Positions 38,396 to 48,114 of a stretch of DNA of 64,000 nucleotides are shown one piece after another; position 1 is the first letter of the stretch; every line of letters starts with the position of its first letter. The notes below the pieces were generated by a model. It made no database searches and was not told the DNA's origin. It saw only the letters and a list, made by a program, of their open reading frames with translations. Position numbers and translations under genes: made by a program. The stretch is from assembly GCA_947331495.1 (NCBI GenBank), contig CAMZOI010000001.1, positions 2,125,962 to 2,189,961 of the forward strand, in the 5' to 3' direction. The stretch is from Erythrobacteraceae bacterium Alg239-R51 (GTDB taxonomy: Bacteria > Pseudomonadota > Alphaproteobacteria > Sphingomonadales > Sphingomonadaceae).

Positions 38396-39064
38396 ATGCG
38401 CTGGCGAACCGCCCTGCTTGGCTCCCTCATGCTCACGCTGGCCGGATGCGGCGCGGTGCCGGAAAACCGCGTGCCCGAGCGGGTCCAGCGCCCGGCGTCG
38501 GGTTCGCCCATCGCCACCATGCGGCCCGAAGCGCAGCTGTGCCATGCCGAACTGGGCCGGACCGGCTCCAGCTTCGCCCCGCTGCCCGACCAGTTCTACG
38601 GTGCGGGGTGCATGACGGTGGATTCGGTCAAGCTCGACCGGGTGGGCGGCGATAGCGGGGCTTTCGAAGTCACCAATCTGGGCGCCCTTGCCTGTCCGCT
38701 CGCCAACACCTTCGCAGCCTGGGCGCGGTTCGGCGTCGACCGGGCGGCCCGGCAGCTATTGGGGAGCCCGCTGGCCCGGATCGAGACCATGGGCAGCTAT
38801 GCCTGTCGCAACGTTTCGGGCACGGGGCGGTTGTCGGCCCATTCGCGGGCCGAGGCGATCGACGTGTCGGCCTTCATTCTGGAAGATGGGCGGCGCGTCT
38901 CGGTGCTATCGGGGTGGAACGCCTCGCGCGAGGAGCGCGAGTTCCTGCGCACAATCCATCGCAGCGCCTGCAAGCGGTTCGGAACCGTGCTGGGCCCGGA
39001 TTACAACGCGGCGCATGCCAATCATCTGCATCTGGAACACGGCAGCGGCCAGTTCTGCCGTTAA
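38396..39064 (+). CDS. Extensin-like family lipoprotein (peptidoglycan/cell-wall DUF)
   Basis: A 222-aa protein with lipobox signal (RTALLGSLMLTLAGCGAV; Cys19 predicted lipidated). Body matches the bacterial 'extensin-like' C-terminal domain: 'ACPLANTFAAWARFGVDRAA', 'GSYACRNVSGTGRLSAHSRAEAIDVSAF' and 'RTIHRSACKRFGTVLGPDYNAAHANHLHLE'. Conserved His (SAHS, HANHLHLE), Asp and several Cys resemble the metal site of LAS/D-Ala-D-Ala peptidases, so a peptidoglycan hydrolase role is plausible but inferred. About 60 bases after putP on the same strand. Confidence 0.88.
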   Translation: MRWRTALLGSLMLTLAGCGAVPENRVPERVQRPASGSPIATMRPEAQLCHAELGRTGSSFAPLPDQFYGAGCMTVDSVKLDRVGGDSGAFEVTNLGALACPLANTFAAWARFGVDRAARQLLGSPLARIETMGSYACRNVSGTGRLSAHSRAEAIDVSAFILEDGRRVSVLSGWNASREEREFLRTIHRSACKRFGTVLGPDYNAAHANHLHLEHGSGQFCR

Positions 39065-39077
39065 AGACCGGCGCAGG

Positions 39078-39695
39078 TCAGCCGGCAAGCCTGTCCAGCG
39101 AAGCTTCTATATGCAACCTGACAGCTTGCGCGGAATGATCCGCGCCGAGCTTGTCCATCATGTTCGCCCGGTGGACTTCCACGGTGCGAGGACTGATCTC
39201 CAGCTCCTGTGCGATGGTCTTGTTGCTACAACCGTCGGACAGCCGGTCGAGCACTTCGCGCTCGCGTGGCGAAAGCGACGCAATCCGGTCGCGCGCCTGG
39301 ATAATCTTGTGCTGAGCCTCGGTCATGGCTTCGGCTTGCAGCGCAATAGAGTCGATCGTTGCAAGGAAGCGTTGCTCTTCCAGCGGCAATTGCAGATAAT
39401 CCAGCGCGCCGGCCTTCATCGCCGCGACAATCGCTGGCGTGGAAGGATCGAACGAGGTTGCGACTACCGGGAGCCAGACCCCCTGTTCGGACAGGCGATG
39501 CAACAACCGCAACGCGCCATCGGTTTCGTGATCGTCGAAAATTAGCACGATCCCCCCTTCGGGAATGCGCTCGAGAAATTCGGCTGCATCCGAATACACT
39601 TCGCAGTGATGACCGAGGCCAAAACAAAAGGAAGCCTGTTCGGCACGCGAGCGGCTCGAGCCGCCGACGATGTGAAAAATATGTCGCTGTTCCAT
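39078..39695 (-). CDS. FixJ/NarL-type response regulator with degenerate receiver
   Basis: 205-aa transcription factor. The C-terminal LuxR helix-turn-helix is clear: 'SLSPREREVLDRLSDGCSNKTIAQELEISPRTVEVHRANMMDKL'. The N-terminal receiver is altered: the phospho-site strand reads IVLIFDDHETDG (usual LLDVxMPxxDG), and the conserved Lys of FixJ-type 'EKPF' is replaced in 'YLQLPLEEQ'. It may therefore act without phosphorylation. No histidine kinase is adjacent. It precedes nothing on its own strand within 14 bases of extensin; upstream, about 125 bases away, lies the 3' end of the Anbu operon, which it could regulate, by inference. Confidence 0.88.
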   Translation of the reverse strand: MEQRHIFHIVGGSSRSRAEQASFCFGLGHHCEVYSDAAEFLERIPEGGIVLIFDDHETDGALRLLHRLSEQGVWLPVVATSFDPSTPAIVAAMKAGALDYLQLPLEEQRFLATIDSIALQAEAMTEAQHKIIQARDRIASLSPREREVLDRLSDGCSNKTIAQELEISPRTVEVHRANMMDKLGADHSAQAVRLHIEASLDRLAG

Positions 39696-39820
39696 AGCGA
39701 CAAAGATGGCGACCTACGGGATTCTGCGCATTCCGGATAACTACTTAATCAGGGCCTATGGGCACCGTAAAATTCGGGATATGTCGGACGCTAGAAGCCA
39801 GATTTCGCACACGGCACTCG

Positions 39821-40570
39821 CTAGTCGTCATCGCGGTAGAAGCTGTAGTCGGGAAGCGAATGAAACGCATCTTTCAGCGCATCGCCCCAACTTGAAGAGA
39901 TCGCCTGAAAATAATCATCCGTGTGATCGATACGGTGTTCATGGCTCGCCTGGTAGGTATCGCGTTCGATGACTTGCAGGTCGAGCGGCAACCCGACCGA
40001 CAGGTTTGCCTTGAGCGTCGAATCAAAGCTGACCATGAGCAGCTTGACCCCGTCCTCCAAACTCATTTCCCGGTCGTAGCCGCGAATGATGATCGGTCGT
40101 CCATACTTGGTCTCACCGATCTGGAAGAAGGGCGTATCGCGGCTGGCTTCGATGAAATTGCCTTCCGGATAGACCATGAACAATCGCGGCTCCATGCCTG
40201 CGATCTGGCCCGCCACGATGATCGAAGCGGTAAAGCGCCCCTTGCCCCGCACTCCGTTCGCCTCCTGTCTTTCGGCAATCGTTGTGCGCAACAACTTGCC
40301 GATTTCAGTGGCGACCTGAAACATCGTAGGAGATTCGAGCAGGATGTTGTCGCGTTGATCCGGCTGCTTGGTGCGTTCTTCCATCAGGCTGACCACCGCC
40401 TGCGTAGAAGCCAGGTTCCCAGCAGTCATGATGGTGATGATCCGCTCGCCCGGAACCTGCCAGGTGAACATCTTGCGGAAGACGGAAATGTTGTCGACGC
40501 CAGAATTCGTGCGCGTGTCGCTCATTAAGACGAGGCCCTTTTCGAGCACCATTCCCACGCAATATGTCAT
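39821..40570 (-). CDS. Anbu: proteasome-type Ntn-hydrolase
   Basis: 249-aa N-terminal nucleophile hydrolase of the Anbu (ancestral beta-subunit) family, distant from HslV and the 20S proteasome. MTYCVGMVLEKGLVLMSDTRTN is the family N terminus; removal of Met would expose Thr2 as the nucleophile. Asp18 (SDTR) and Lys33 (FRKMF) correspond to the proteasome catalytic Asp and Lys. Last gene of a four-gene operon with transglutaminase, alpha-E and ATP-grasp, as in other Anbu loci, where the set has been predicted to build and process a peptide product. Native substrate is unknown. Confidence 0.95.
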   Translation of the reverse strand: MTYCVGMVLEKGLVLMSDTRTNSGVDNISVFRKMFTWQVPGERIITIMTAGNLASTQAVVSLMEERTKQPDQRDNILLESPTMFQVATEIGKLLRTTIAERQEANGVRGKGRFTASIIVAGQIAGMEPRLFMVYPEGNFIEASRDTPFFQIGETKYGRPIIIRGYDREMSLEDGVKLLMVSFDSTLKANLSVGLPLDLQVIERDTYQASHEHRIDHTDDYFQAISSSWGDALKDAFHSLPDYSFYRDDD

Positions 40571-40592
40571 GTGTAGTTGTCCTTCGGCAGTT

Positions 40593-41408
40593 CTATTGCT
40601 GCACTTGCTGTTGTTCGACCGAAACGTCGACTTCGAGTACCGTCGAGGTCGTTCCGAAACTGATGCCGGTTATTGGCGCGGCATCGCGATAATCGCGGCC
40701 CGTCGCGACGCGCACATAGCGCGCATCGGGGCTAATCCCGTTGGAGATATCGAACCCGACCCAGCCTAGTCCCTCGGCATAGGCTTCAGCCCAGGCATGA
40801 CCGGCTTCCTGTTCGACCCGATCGTTCATCATCAGGTATCCGCTCACATAGCGAGCCGGTATGCCCAGCAGGCGCGCTGCACCGATGAAGATGTGCGCGT
40901 GGTCCTGACAAACCCCTGCCTGCGCGGCAAAGGCTTCTTCCGCCGTGGTCTTCGAATGGGTCGTGCCGGTACGATATTCGACCTTGTCGAGAATGGTTGC
41001 GGACAGGCGATGGAGGGTGTCCAGACGATCCTCTCCGCTATTGCGCAAGTCTTCGACGGCCTCGCGGACGCCGGGGCCGGGACGGGTGATGTCGGTCTGG
41101 CCACGGAAGCTCCACAAGGGCAGATGACCTGCGTGCCGACCGATGACACCGGCATGATCGTGTGTATCGACCGTACCGTGGCACGTGACTGTCACGACCT
41201 GCGTCCCGGACTCGACCGCGACAAGCGTGGTCGTGTTATGGTGCTGATCCTCGTAGGTCAGTTCCTCGCGGGCGTTCTCGTAGTCCATCGACCAGTCGAC
41301 AATCTTCTGCCCCTGCGTTTCCTTGGGCGTCAGCCGCAAACGTTGCAGCGCATGCACAACCGGGTTTTCGAAGCGGTAGCGGGTGGTATGGCGTATAGAG
41401 AGGCGCAT
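40593..41408 (-). CDS. Transglutaminase-like cysteine peptidase of the Anbu operon
   Basis: 271-aa protein: N-terminal beta domain ('LSIRHTTRYRFENPV', 'QRLRLTPKETQGQKI') common to bacterial transglutaminase-like proteins, then the catalytic fold with Cys167 in 'AGVCQDHAHIF', His204 in 'GHAWAEAY' and Asp220 in 'WVGFDISNG', forming a complete triad. Such proteins usually hydrolyse or transfer peptide bonds. Its ATG shares one base with the stop of the alpha-E gene (TGATG). Short gap of 22 bases to Anbu. C terminus is Gln/Val-rich. Confidence 0.92.
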   Translation of the reverse strand: MRLSIRHTTRYRFENPVVHALQRLRLTPKETQGQKIVDWSMDYENAREELTYEDQHHNTTTLVAVESGTQVVTVTCHGTVDTHDHAGVIGRHAGHLPLWSFRGQTDITRPGPGVREAVEDLRNSGEDRLDTLHRLSATILDKVEYRTGTTHSKTTAEEAFAAQAGVCQDHAHIFIGAARLLGIPARYVSGYLMMNDRVEQEAGHAWAEAYAEGLGWVGFDISNGISPDARYVRVATGRDYRDAAPITGISFGTTSTVLEVDVSVEQQQVQQ

Positions 41409-42351
41409 CAGGCAAGGAACCTGTAATCTTGAGCGATCGCACGACCGATCGCAGCGTTTGATCGAGTGAAGTCGATCAGGAATTCGTGCAGACCTTGGTC
41501 GAACACGGTGTCGATGTTCAAATCCGCCATGCGGGTGTCGGCAGCGCGCATCAGGGCATTGCTTTCACCTTCGCTGCCATGAAGTCGCGCCAAGGCAGCT
41601 AGATTGGCCCGCAATGCGGAGTGGCAGAATGCAAGGCTGCGCGGAAACCCATCGTCGAGGATGAGGAATTCGCAGATGCCCTTGGCGTCGATCTGGCCGG
41701 CATTGAGCCAGCGATAGGCACGATCCCCGGAAACCGAACGCAGGACTTGGTCCCATTGGCCGGTATCGAGGCTTGACCCGACATAGGACAGCGAAGGCAG
41801 AAGAAGGTAATATTTGATATCGAGGATACGCGCGATACTGTCCGCTCGTTCGATGAACGTGCCGGCACCGGCGAAATGGTATCCCTCGTCCCGCAGCATG
41901 GATCCGGCCATCGCCCCATGGGCCAGGGTTCCGGCCCGGCGAATCGTGGCCACGGTATCGAGCACGCGGTTTTCGGGAACCGGTCTGGAAAGCTGATCCT
42001 TCATTTCCAGCCAGTTTTCGTTGATCGCCTCCCACAACTCGCCGCTGATGGCATTGCGGACCAGTCGCGCATTCTGCCTGACCTGGCCGAACATGGACAG
42101 GATCGAGGCAGGGTTTTCCTTTTCGCGCAAGACATAGTTCCATGCCTGCATGCCGGTATAGCTGGCATGCTTGGCCTCGTAGCCTTCGCGCTGGCCGGCG
42201 GTCGCGATGACCGACCGCCATTCCTCTTCCGCGGTCACGAGATCGCGCGTGAGCGCCATTCGCAGTCCGGCATCCAGCAGGCGAGCGGTGTTCTCCGCCC
42301 GCTCGAGATAGCGGAACATCCAGAAAAGTCCGTTGGCGGTTCTTCCTAGCA

Positions 42352-42352
<1 letters not shown>
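41408..42352 (-). CDS. Alpha-E domain protein
   Basis: 314-aa all-alpha protein (COG2307 type), beginning MLGRTANGLFWMFRYLERAENTARLLDAGLR, a signature segment, with further conserved 'ENARLVRN'-type block (QNARLVRNAISGELWEAINENWLEM) and 'FIERADSIARILDIKYYLLLPS'. These proteins are nearly always encoded with the circularly permuted ATP-grasp gene, and here they overlap by one base. Biochemical role unknown; a scaffold or partner of the ATP-grasp ligase is commonly proposed. ATG at 42352 chosen over an upstream open frame that lies in the ATP-grasp gene. Confidence 0.93.
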
Positions 42353-43779
<1,427 letters not shown>

Positions 43780-43847
43780 GGTCCCCCTTGCTCCGGGCGC
43801 GGCGTGTCCCGCCGGCATCCCCTACCCCAATAAAGGAACGAGCCCGG

Positions 43848-44606
43848 CTAGAGTTCCCTGAGGACCGCTTCGACCGCCTCGTGGGTCAGGACAAAGCCCA
43901 TATGCGAGCACCGCAGAGCCATCGCCCGATCGCGTTCGCCGGGTCGCCCGCAAGCGGATCGAGGGTGCACGATGCCGTCGCGCGGACTCCACAGGGCAAC
44001 TGTCTCCACCGGCGGCTTTTCCGTGACGACCGTGTCGATCTCGGGCTCGTCGACGCGGTGACCTGCGATTGCCTGATAGGCGCGCCAGCCATTGTTCGCC
44101 CGGGGACTGCCGGAAAAGGGCGAGCCCAGGGTCACGACTTTCAGAACCTTGTCGGGATGCGCCTTGGCCAGTTCGCGCGCCATGACCCCGCCGAGGCTCC
44201 AGCCGATCAGGACAATCGGCTCCCCCTTGCGGCGATAAAGTCTGACCAATCGCTTCTCGACCTTGTCGAACCTGTCCTTCGTGGCACCGAAATTGTACCC
44301 GAGGCCCCATTTCTTGGTCGTGTGCCCCGCCCGCTCCAGCTGCCGTGCCATCCAGCGCATGCGGATTGGATGCGCTCCGAAGCCGGGCAGCAGCATGACG
44401 GTTTTCGGATCGTCCGAAGCGGCAATATCGAGCGAAGGGCCCAGTTTGCGCTTGAGCACCGTGAGGGGCCAGAGCAGTTCCTTGGCCAAAAGCAGCGCGC
44501 GCGGCGCCTGAACATCATCGGGGCACGGTTCAGCCGCCAGCGTCCAGCGGCGCGCCAGTTCTTCGCGATTGAGAAGCGCGGTGTCCTTGAGGCTTGGCGT
44601 GACCAT
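43848..44606 (-). CDS. Alpha/beta hydrolase
   Basis: 252-aa protein with alpha/beta-hydrolase pattern: oxyanion strand 'VMLLPGFGAHPIRMRWMA', nucleophile elbow GWSLGG (Ser137), 'VVTLGSPFSG', and a C-terminal 'RCSHMGFVLTHEAVEAVL' supplying a histidine. Resembles lipase/esterase-like hydrolases rather than a specific enzyme. The N-terminal 45 residues form an extra helical region before the core. About 70 bases upstream of the Anbu operon on the same strand, so it may be in the same transcript. ATG 44606 chosen; the TTG at 44615 is unlikely. Confidence 0.82.
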   Translation of the reverse strand: MVTPSLKDTALLNREELARRWTLAAEPCPDDVQAPRALLLAKELLWPLTVLKRKLGPSLDIAASDDPKTVMLLPGFGAHPIRMRWMARQLERAGHTTKKWGLGYNFGATKDRFDKVEKRLVRLYRRKGEPIVLIGWSLGGVMARELAKAHPDKVLKVVTLGSPFSGSPRANNGWRAYQAIAGHRVDEPEIDTVVTEKPPVETVALWSPRDGIVHPRSACGRPGERDRAMALRCSHMGFVLTHEAVEAVLREL

Positions 44607-44661
44607 GATTGCCAATAATGCGCGAGGGCCGTTAACGGCTCCTGAAAACGTCCAGTCGCTG

Positions 44662-45195
44662 CTAGGAACTGCAGTCCCCGATCCGTTCGTGCTGGCTGCG
44701 CATGGTCATGCTGCCCTCACCCTGGCCCGGAATGTTTCCTTCCATCCGCATCGTCATGTCGGACGTGGTTTCGGTGCCGGTGCCGGTCATGGTCATGCGC
44801 ATGGTTTCGCCAGCTTCGCCCTGGCAGTTCATGACGGCATCGATATCGCCCCCATCGACTTCGAACCGATCGAACGTGCAGCTGTCATCCTGCGATTCCC
44901 TGGCCATCTGTTCGAAGCCCTTGTCCGCTTCTTCCTGCGTCAGGCAATATTCGAAACTGCGCGACATCATCTGCTTCATCATGTCGACGGCTTGAGGCGG
45001 GGCGTTGTCCGCCTCCAGATCGACCAGTTCGACCGTGGCGCGGTACTGCCCTGCCCGCGGCGTGACCGCTCCCGAACGTTCGATTTCCGCCTGGGCCTCA
45101 TCCATGCTGATCGTTCCGTCACCATCGCTATCCGGGTCCGGACTGCCGCATCCGGCAAGAGCGATTGCGGTGAGGGTCGCGACAATGAAACGCAT
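44662..45195 (-). CDS. Lipoprotein with EF-hand-like loop and DUF3617-type domain
   Basis: 177-aa predicted lipoprotein ([16 protein letters not shown]; Cys16). Directly after the lipidation site is [18 protein letters not shown], which fits the EF-hand calcium loop D-x-D-x-D-G-x-I-x-x-x-E. The remainder ('[19 protein letters not shown]', '[15 protein letters not shown]', '[14 protein letters not shown]', then repeated '[19 protein letters not shown]') matches the pattern of DUF3617 proteins with conserved cysteines. The combination with an EF-hand is unusual in my experience. Divergent from uvrB, with 97 bases between starts. Confidence 0.78.
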   Translation of the reverse strand: MRFIVATLTAIALAGCGSPDPDSDGDGTISMDEAQAEIERSGAVTPRAGQYRATVELVDLEADNAPPQAVDMMKQMMSRSFEYCLTQEEADKGFEQMARESQDDSCTFDRFEVDGGDIDAVMNCQGEAGETMRMTMTGTGTETTSDMTMRMEGNIPGQGEGSMTMRSQHERIGDCSS

Positions 45196-45292
45196 GATCT
45201 GTCTCCGAGCTGTGCCCGCACAGGCTAGCAGTCCGAGCGTCCGCTGCAAACCGGCGTTGCAGGCGGACACTTCGTCCACCATATCTGCGCGC

Positions 45293-47488
45293 ATGAGCGA
45301 ACTGGTAATCCGCCGCGGCCTCGAAGAACCCGATACAACGGGTGAATTCGTTCCACACAAGCCGGCGCGTCCGGAAAAGTCGATGCCGGGCAAGAAGTTC
45401 GAGCTCGTCAGCGACTATACGCCTTCGGGCGACCAGCCGACGGCCATCGCGGAACTGGTTGCCGCGGCGAAGGAAGGCGAACAGACCCAGACGCTTCTGG
45501 GGGTAACGGGTTCGGGCAAGACCTTTACCATGGCCAAGGTAATCGAGGCGTTGCAGCGTCCTGCCCTGATCCTTGCGCCAAACAAGATCCTCGCCGCGCA
45601 GCTTTATGGCGAATTCAAGAGTTTCTTCCCGAACAATGCCGTCGAGTATTTCGTCAGCTATTACGATTACTACCAGCCCGAGGCCTACGTCCCTCGCTCC
45701 GACACCTATATCGAGAAGGAATCCTCGGTAAACGAGGCTATCGACCGGATGCGCCATTCGGCCACCCGCGCCCTGCTCGAACGGGACGACGTTATCATCG
45801 TGGCCTCGGTCTCGTGTCTCTACGGTATCGGATCGGTCGAAACCTATTCGGCGATGATCTTCGATATCAAGAAAGACCAGACAGTCGATCAGCGCGAAAT
45901 CATCCGCAAACTGGTCGCGCTGCAGTACAAGCGCAATGATGCGGCCTTCGCCCGCGGTAATTTCCGGGTCCGCGGCGACAATCTCGAGATTTTTCCGAGC
46001 CACTACGAGGACATGGCGTGGCGGGTCAGCTTTTTCGGCGATGAAATCGAGGAGATCAGCGAATTCGATCCGCTGACCGGCAAGAAGGGCGCAAGCCTCG
46101 ACAAGGTGCGGGTCTATGCCAATTCGCACTACGTTACCCCGGGCCCGACGATGAAGCAGGCATCGCAGGCCATCCGGTTCGAACTGGAAGAGCGGCTCAA
46201 GGAATTGCACGAAGAAGGCCGTCTTCTCGAAGCCCAGCGGCTCGAACAGCGGACCAATTTCGACCTGGAAATGATCGCCGCCACGGGAAGCTGTGCGGGG
46301 ATCGAGAATTACAGTCGGTTCCTGACGGGCCGACTGCCCGGCGAACCACCGCCGACCCTGTTCGAGTATCTGCCGGAAAACGCGCTGCTGTTCGTCGATG
46401 AAAGTCACCAGACGGTGCCGCAGGTCGGCGCGATGGCGAAGGGCGATCACCGCCGCAAGATCACGCTTGCCGAATATGGCTTCCGCCTGCCGTCCTGCAT
46501 CGACAATCGCCCGTTGCGCTTCAACGAATGGGACGCGATGCGGCCGCAGACCTTCTGCGTTTCGGCAACGCCCGGTTCCTGGGAGATGGAACAGACCGGC
46601 GGCGTGTTTGCCGAACAGGTGATCCGCCCTACGGGGCTGATCGACCCGCCCGTCGAGATCAAGCCGGTCGAGGACCAGGTGCAGGACTGCATCGTGGAAT
46701 GCAAGAATACCGCCGCCAAGGGCTATCGCACACTGGTCACCACGCTGACCAAGCGGATGGCGGAAGACCTTACCGAATTCATGCACGAGGCGGGCGTTCG
46801 GGTGCGCTACATGCACTCCGACGTGGAAACGCTGGAGCGTATCGAACTGATCCGCGACCTGCGCCTGGGCGTTTATGACGTTCTGGTCGGCATCAACCTG
46901 CTGCGCGAAGGCCTCGACATTCCAGAATGCGGGCTGGTCTGCATCCTCGATGCCGACAAGGAAGGGTTCCTGCGTTCCGAAACCTCGCTGATCCAGACCA
47001 TCGGCCGCGCGGCGCGGAACGTGGAAGGACGGGTCATTCTCTACGCCGACCGTATTACCGGAAGCATGGAACGGGCGATGGCGGAAACCGGGCGACGGCG
47101 CGAAAAGCAGCGCGAATACAACGAAACGCACGGCATCACGCCGACGACCATCAAGCGCAACATCCAAGACATCGTCGCCCATACCGCCAGCCAGGACGGC
47201 GTGACGGTCGGCACCGGTGACGACGAGCGCAACAATCTCGTCGGCCACAATCTGCGCGCTTATATCGAGGATCTGGAGAAGCGTATGCGCAATGCCGCCG
47301 CCGATCTCGAATTCGAGGAGGCGGGCCGCCTGCGCGACGAGATCCGACGGCTCGAAAACGACGAACTTGGCCTTGGCGACGAGGAAAAGAAAGCTCCGCT
47401 GGTGGGCCGTTCGAACGAGGGCAAGCCCGGCACGCGCAAGACGCGTTACGGCAAGACGCGATATAAACGGATGGGCGGCAAACCTTGA
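45293..47488 (+). CDS. uvrB: UvrABC system protein B
   Basis: Damage-verifying helicase-like subunit of nucleotide excision repair. The 731-aa protein has Walker A GVTGSGKT (about 70-77), the beta-hairpin region '[27 protein letters not shown]', helicase motifs '[13 protein letters not shown]', '[37 protein letters not shown]', and the C-terminal UVR motif '[31 protein letters not shown]' for UvrC contact. An N-terminal extension of about 30 residues precedes the usual start. C terminus is basic ([13 protein letters not shown]). Confidence 0.97.
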   Translation: MSELVIRRGLEEPDTTGEFVPHKPARPEKSMPGKKFELVSDYTPSGDQPTAIAELVAAAKEGEQTQTLLGVTGSGKTFTMAKVIEALQRPALILAPNKILAAQLYGEFKSFFPNNAVEYFVSYYDYYQPEAYVPRSDTYIEKESSVNEAIDRMRHSATRALLERDDVIIVASVSCLYGIGSVETYSAMIFDIKKDQTVDQREIIRKLVALQYKRNDAAFARGNFRVRGDNLEIFPSHYEDMAWRVSFFGDEIEEISEFDPLTGKKGASLDKVRVYANSHYVTPGPTMKQASQAIRFELEERLKELHEEGRLLEAQRLEQRTNFDLEMIAATGSCAGIENYSRFLTGRLPGEPPPTLFEYLPENALLFVDESHQTVPQVGAMAKGDHRRKITLAEYGFRLPSCIDNRPLRFNEWDAMRPQTFCVSATPGSWEMEQTGGVFAEQVIRPTGLIDPPVEIKPVEDQVQDCIVECKNTAAKGYRTLVTTLTKRMAEDLTEFMHEAGVRVRYMHSDVETLERIELIRDLRLGVYDVLVGINLLREGLDIPECGLVCILDADKEGFLRSETSLIQTIGRAARNVEGRVILYADRITGSMERAMAETGRRREKQREYNETHGITPTTIKRNIQDIVAHTASQDGVTVGTGDDERNNLVGHNLRAYIEDLEKRMRNAAADLEFEEAGRLRDEIRRLENDELGLGDEEKKAPLVGRSNEGKPGTRKTRYGKTRYKRMGGKP

Positions 47489-47553
47489 TCCTCCCGACAG
47501 GATGGACAACTTTTCAGCGACGCTTGCCGCCCGGGGTATCGCGAGTCTAGGCG

Positions 47554-48114
47554 ATGGCGATGTTTCGCCAGACCGCTCTGACAGCCTTTCTCCTGCTTGC
47601 TGCCTGCAGGCCGCCAGCCTCCGACGACTACGTCGAACGTGGGCAAATTTCCAGCGGACGCCAGGCACCGTCGGAGCCTATTGCCTCTCCCGATACCGAG
47701 GGTGCCGTCTGGGCAGAAGCGTTGCGGGAAAACAGGCTGCTTTACGGCAAGCCCGGCGAAACGCCGTTGATGGCACTGGAATGCGTTGAGAGCGAGGGCG
47801 ATCCGCGTCTGGCCTTCACGCGCTTCGCCCGCGCCGACCCGCACGCCGAGGCCATTCTGGCCCTCATCGGCAACAGCCATGTTGTCCGTCTGTTCGTGGA
47901 CGCACAAAAACAGGGCGATGCCTGGCTGTGGCATGGTTCGGTTCCCGCCGACGATCCCCAACTTGACGTCTTGACGGGGGCTCGGCAGGTCGAGGCGACC
48001 GTTCCGGGGGCGGGCAGCATGATCCTCAATCCCAGTCGCCTGCCGGGCGAGCTTATCGAGACCTGCCAAGCTCTTGCGAGTTCCGCGCCTTCCGAACCAG
48101 AAGATCCGGCGTAA
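47554..48114 (+). CDS. Putative lipoprotein, unknown function
   Basis: 186-aa product with lipoprotein signal 'MFRQTALTAFLLLAAC' (Cys18). The body reads 'RENRLLYGKPGETPLMALECVESEGDPRLAFTRFARADPHAEAILALIGNSHVVRLFVDA' and is followed by a beta-rich stretch 'WLWHGSVPADDPQLDV...GARQVEATVPGAGSMILNPS'. Two cysteines remain in the mature part. No family recognised. Its last 62 bases overlap the 3' end of the dsbD-like gene on the other strand, a convergent overlap. Confidence 0.75.
   Translation: MAMFRQTALTAFLLLAACRPPASDDYVERGQISSGRQAPSEPIASPDTEGAVWAEALRENRLLYGKPGETPLMALECVESEGDPRLAFTRFARADPHAEAILALIGNSHVVRLFVDAQKQGDAWLWHGSVPADDPQLDVLTGARQVEATVPGAGSMILNPSRLPGELIETCQALASSAPSEPEDPA

Noticed and set aside
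36779..39064. A 761-codon open frame spanning putP and the extensin-family gene
   Set aside because: The first two-thirds is an alternate frame of putP with Arg/Gly-rich composition; only the part from 38396 has a lipoprotein signal and a family match.
45128..47668. An 846-codon open frame on the minus strand across uvrB
   Set aside because: Antisense shadow in GC-rich DNA; the plus-strand uvrB is complete with all helicase motifs.
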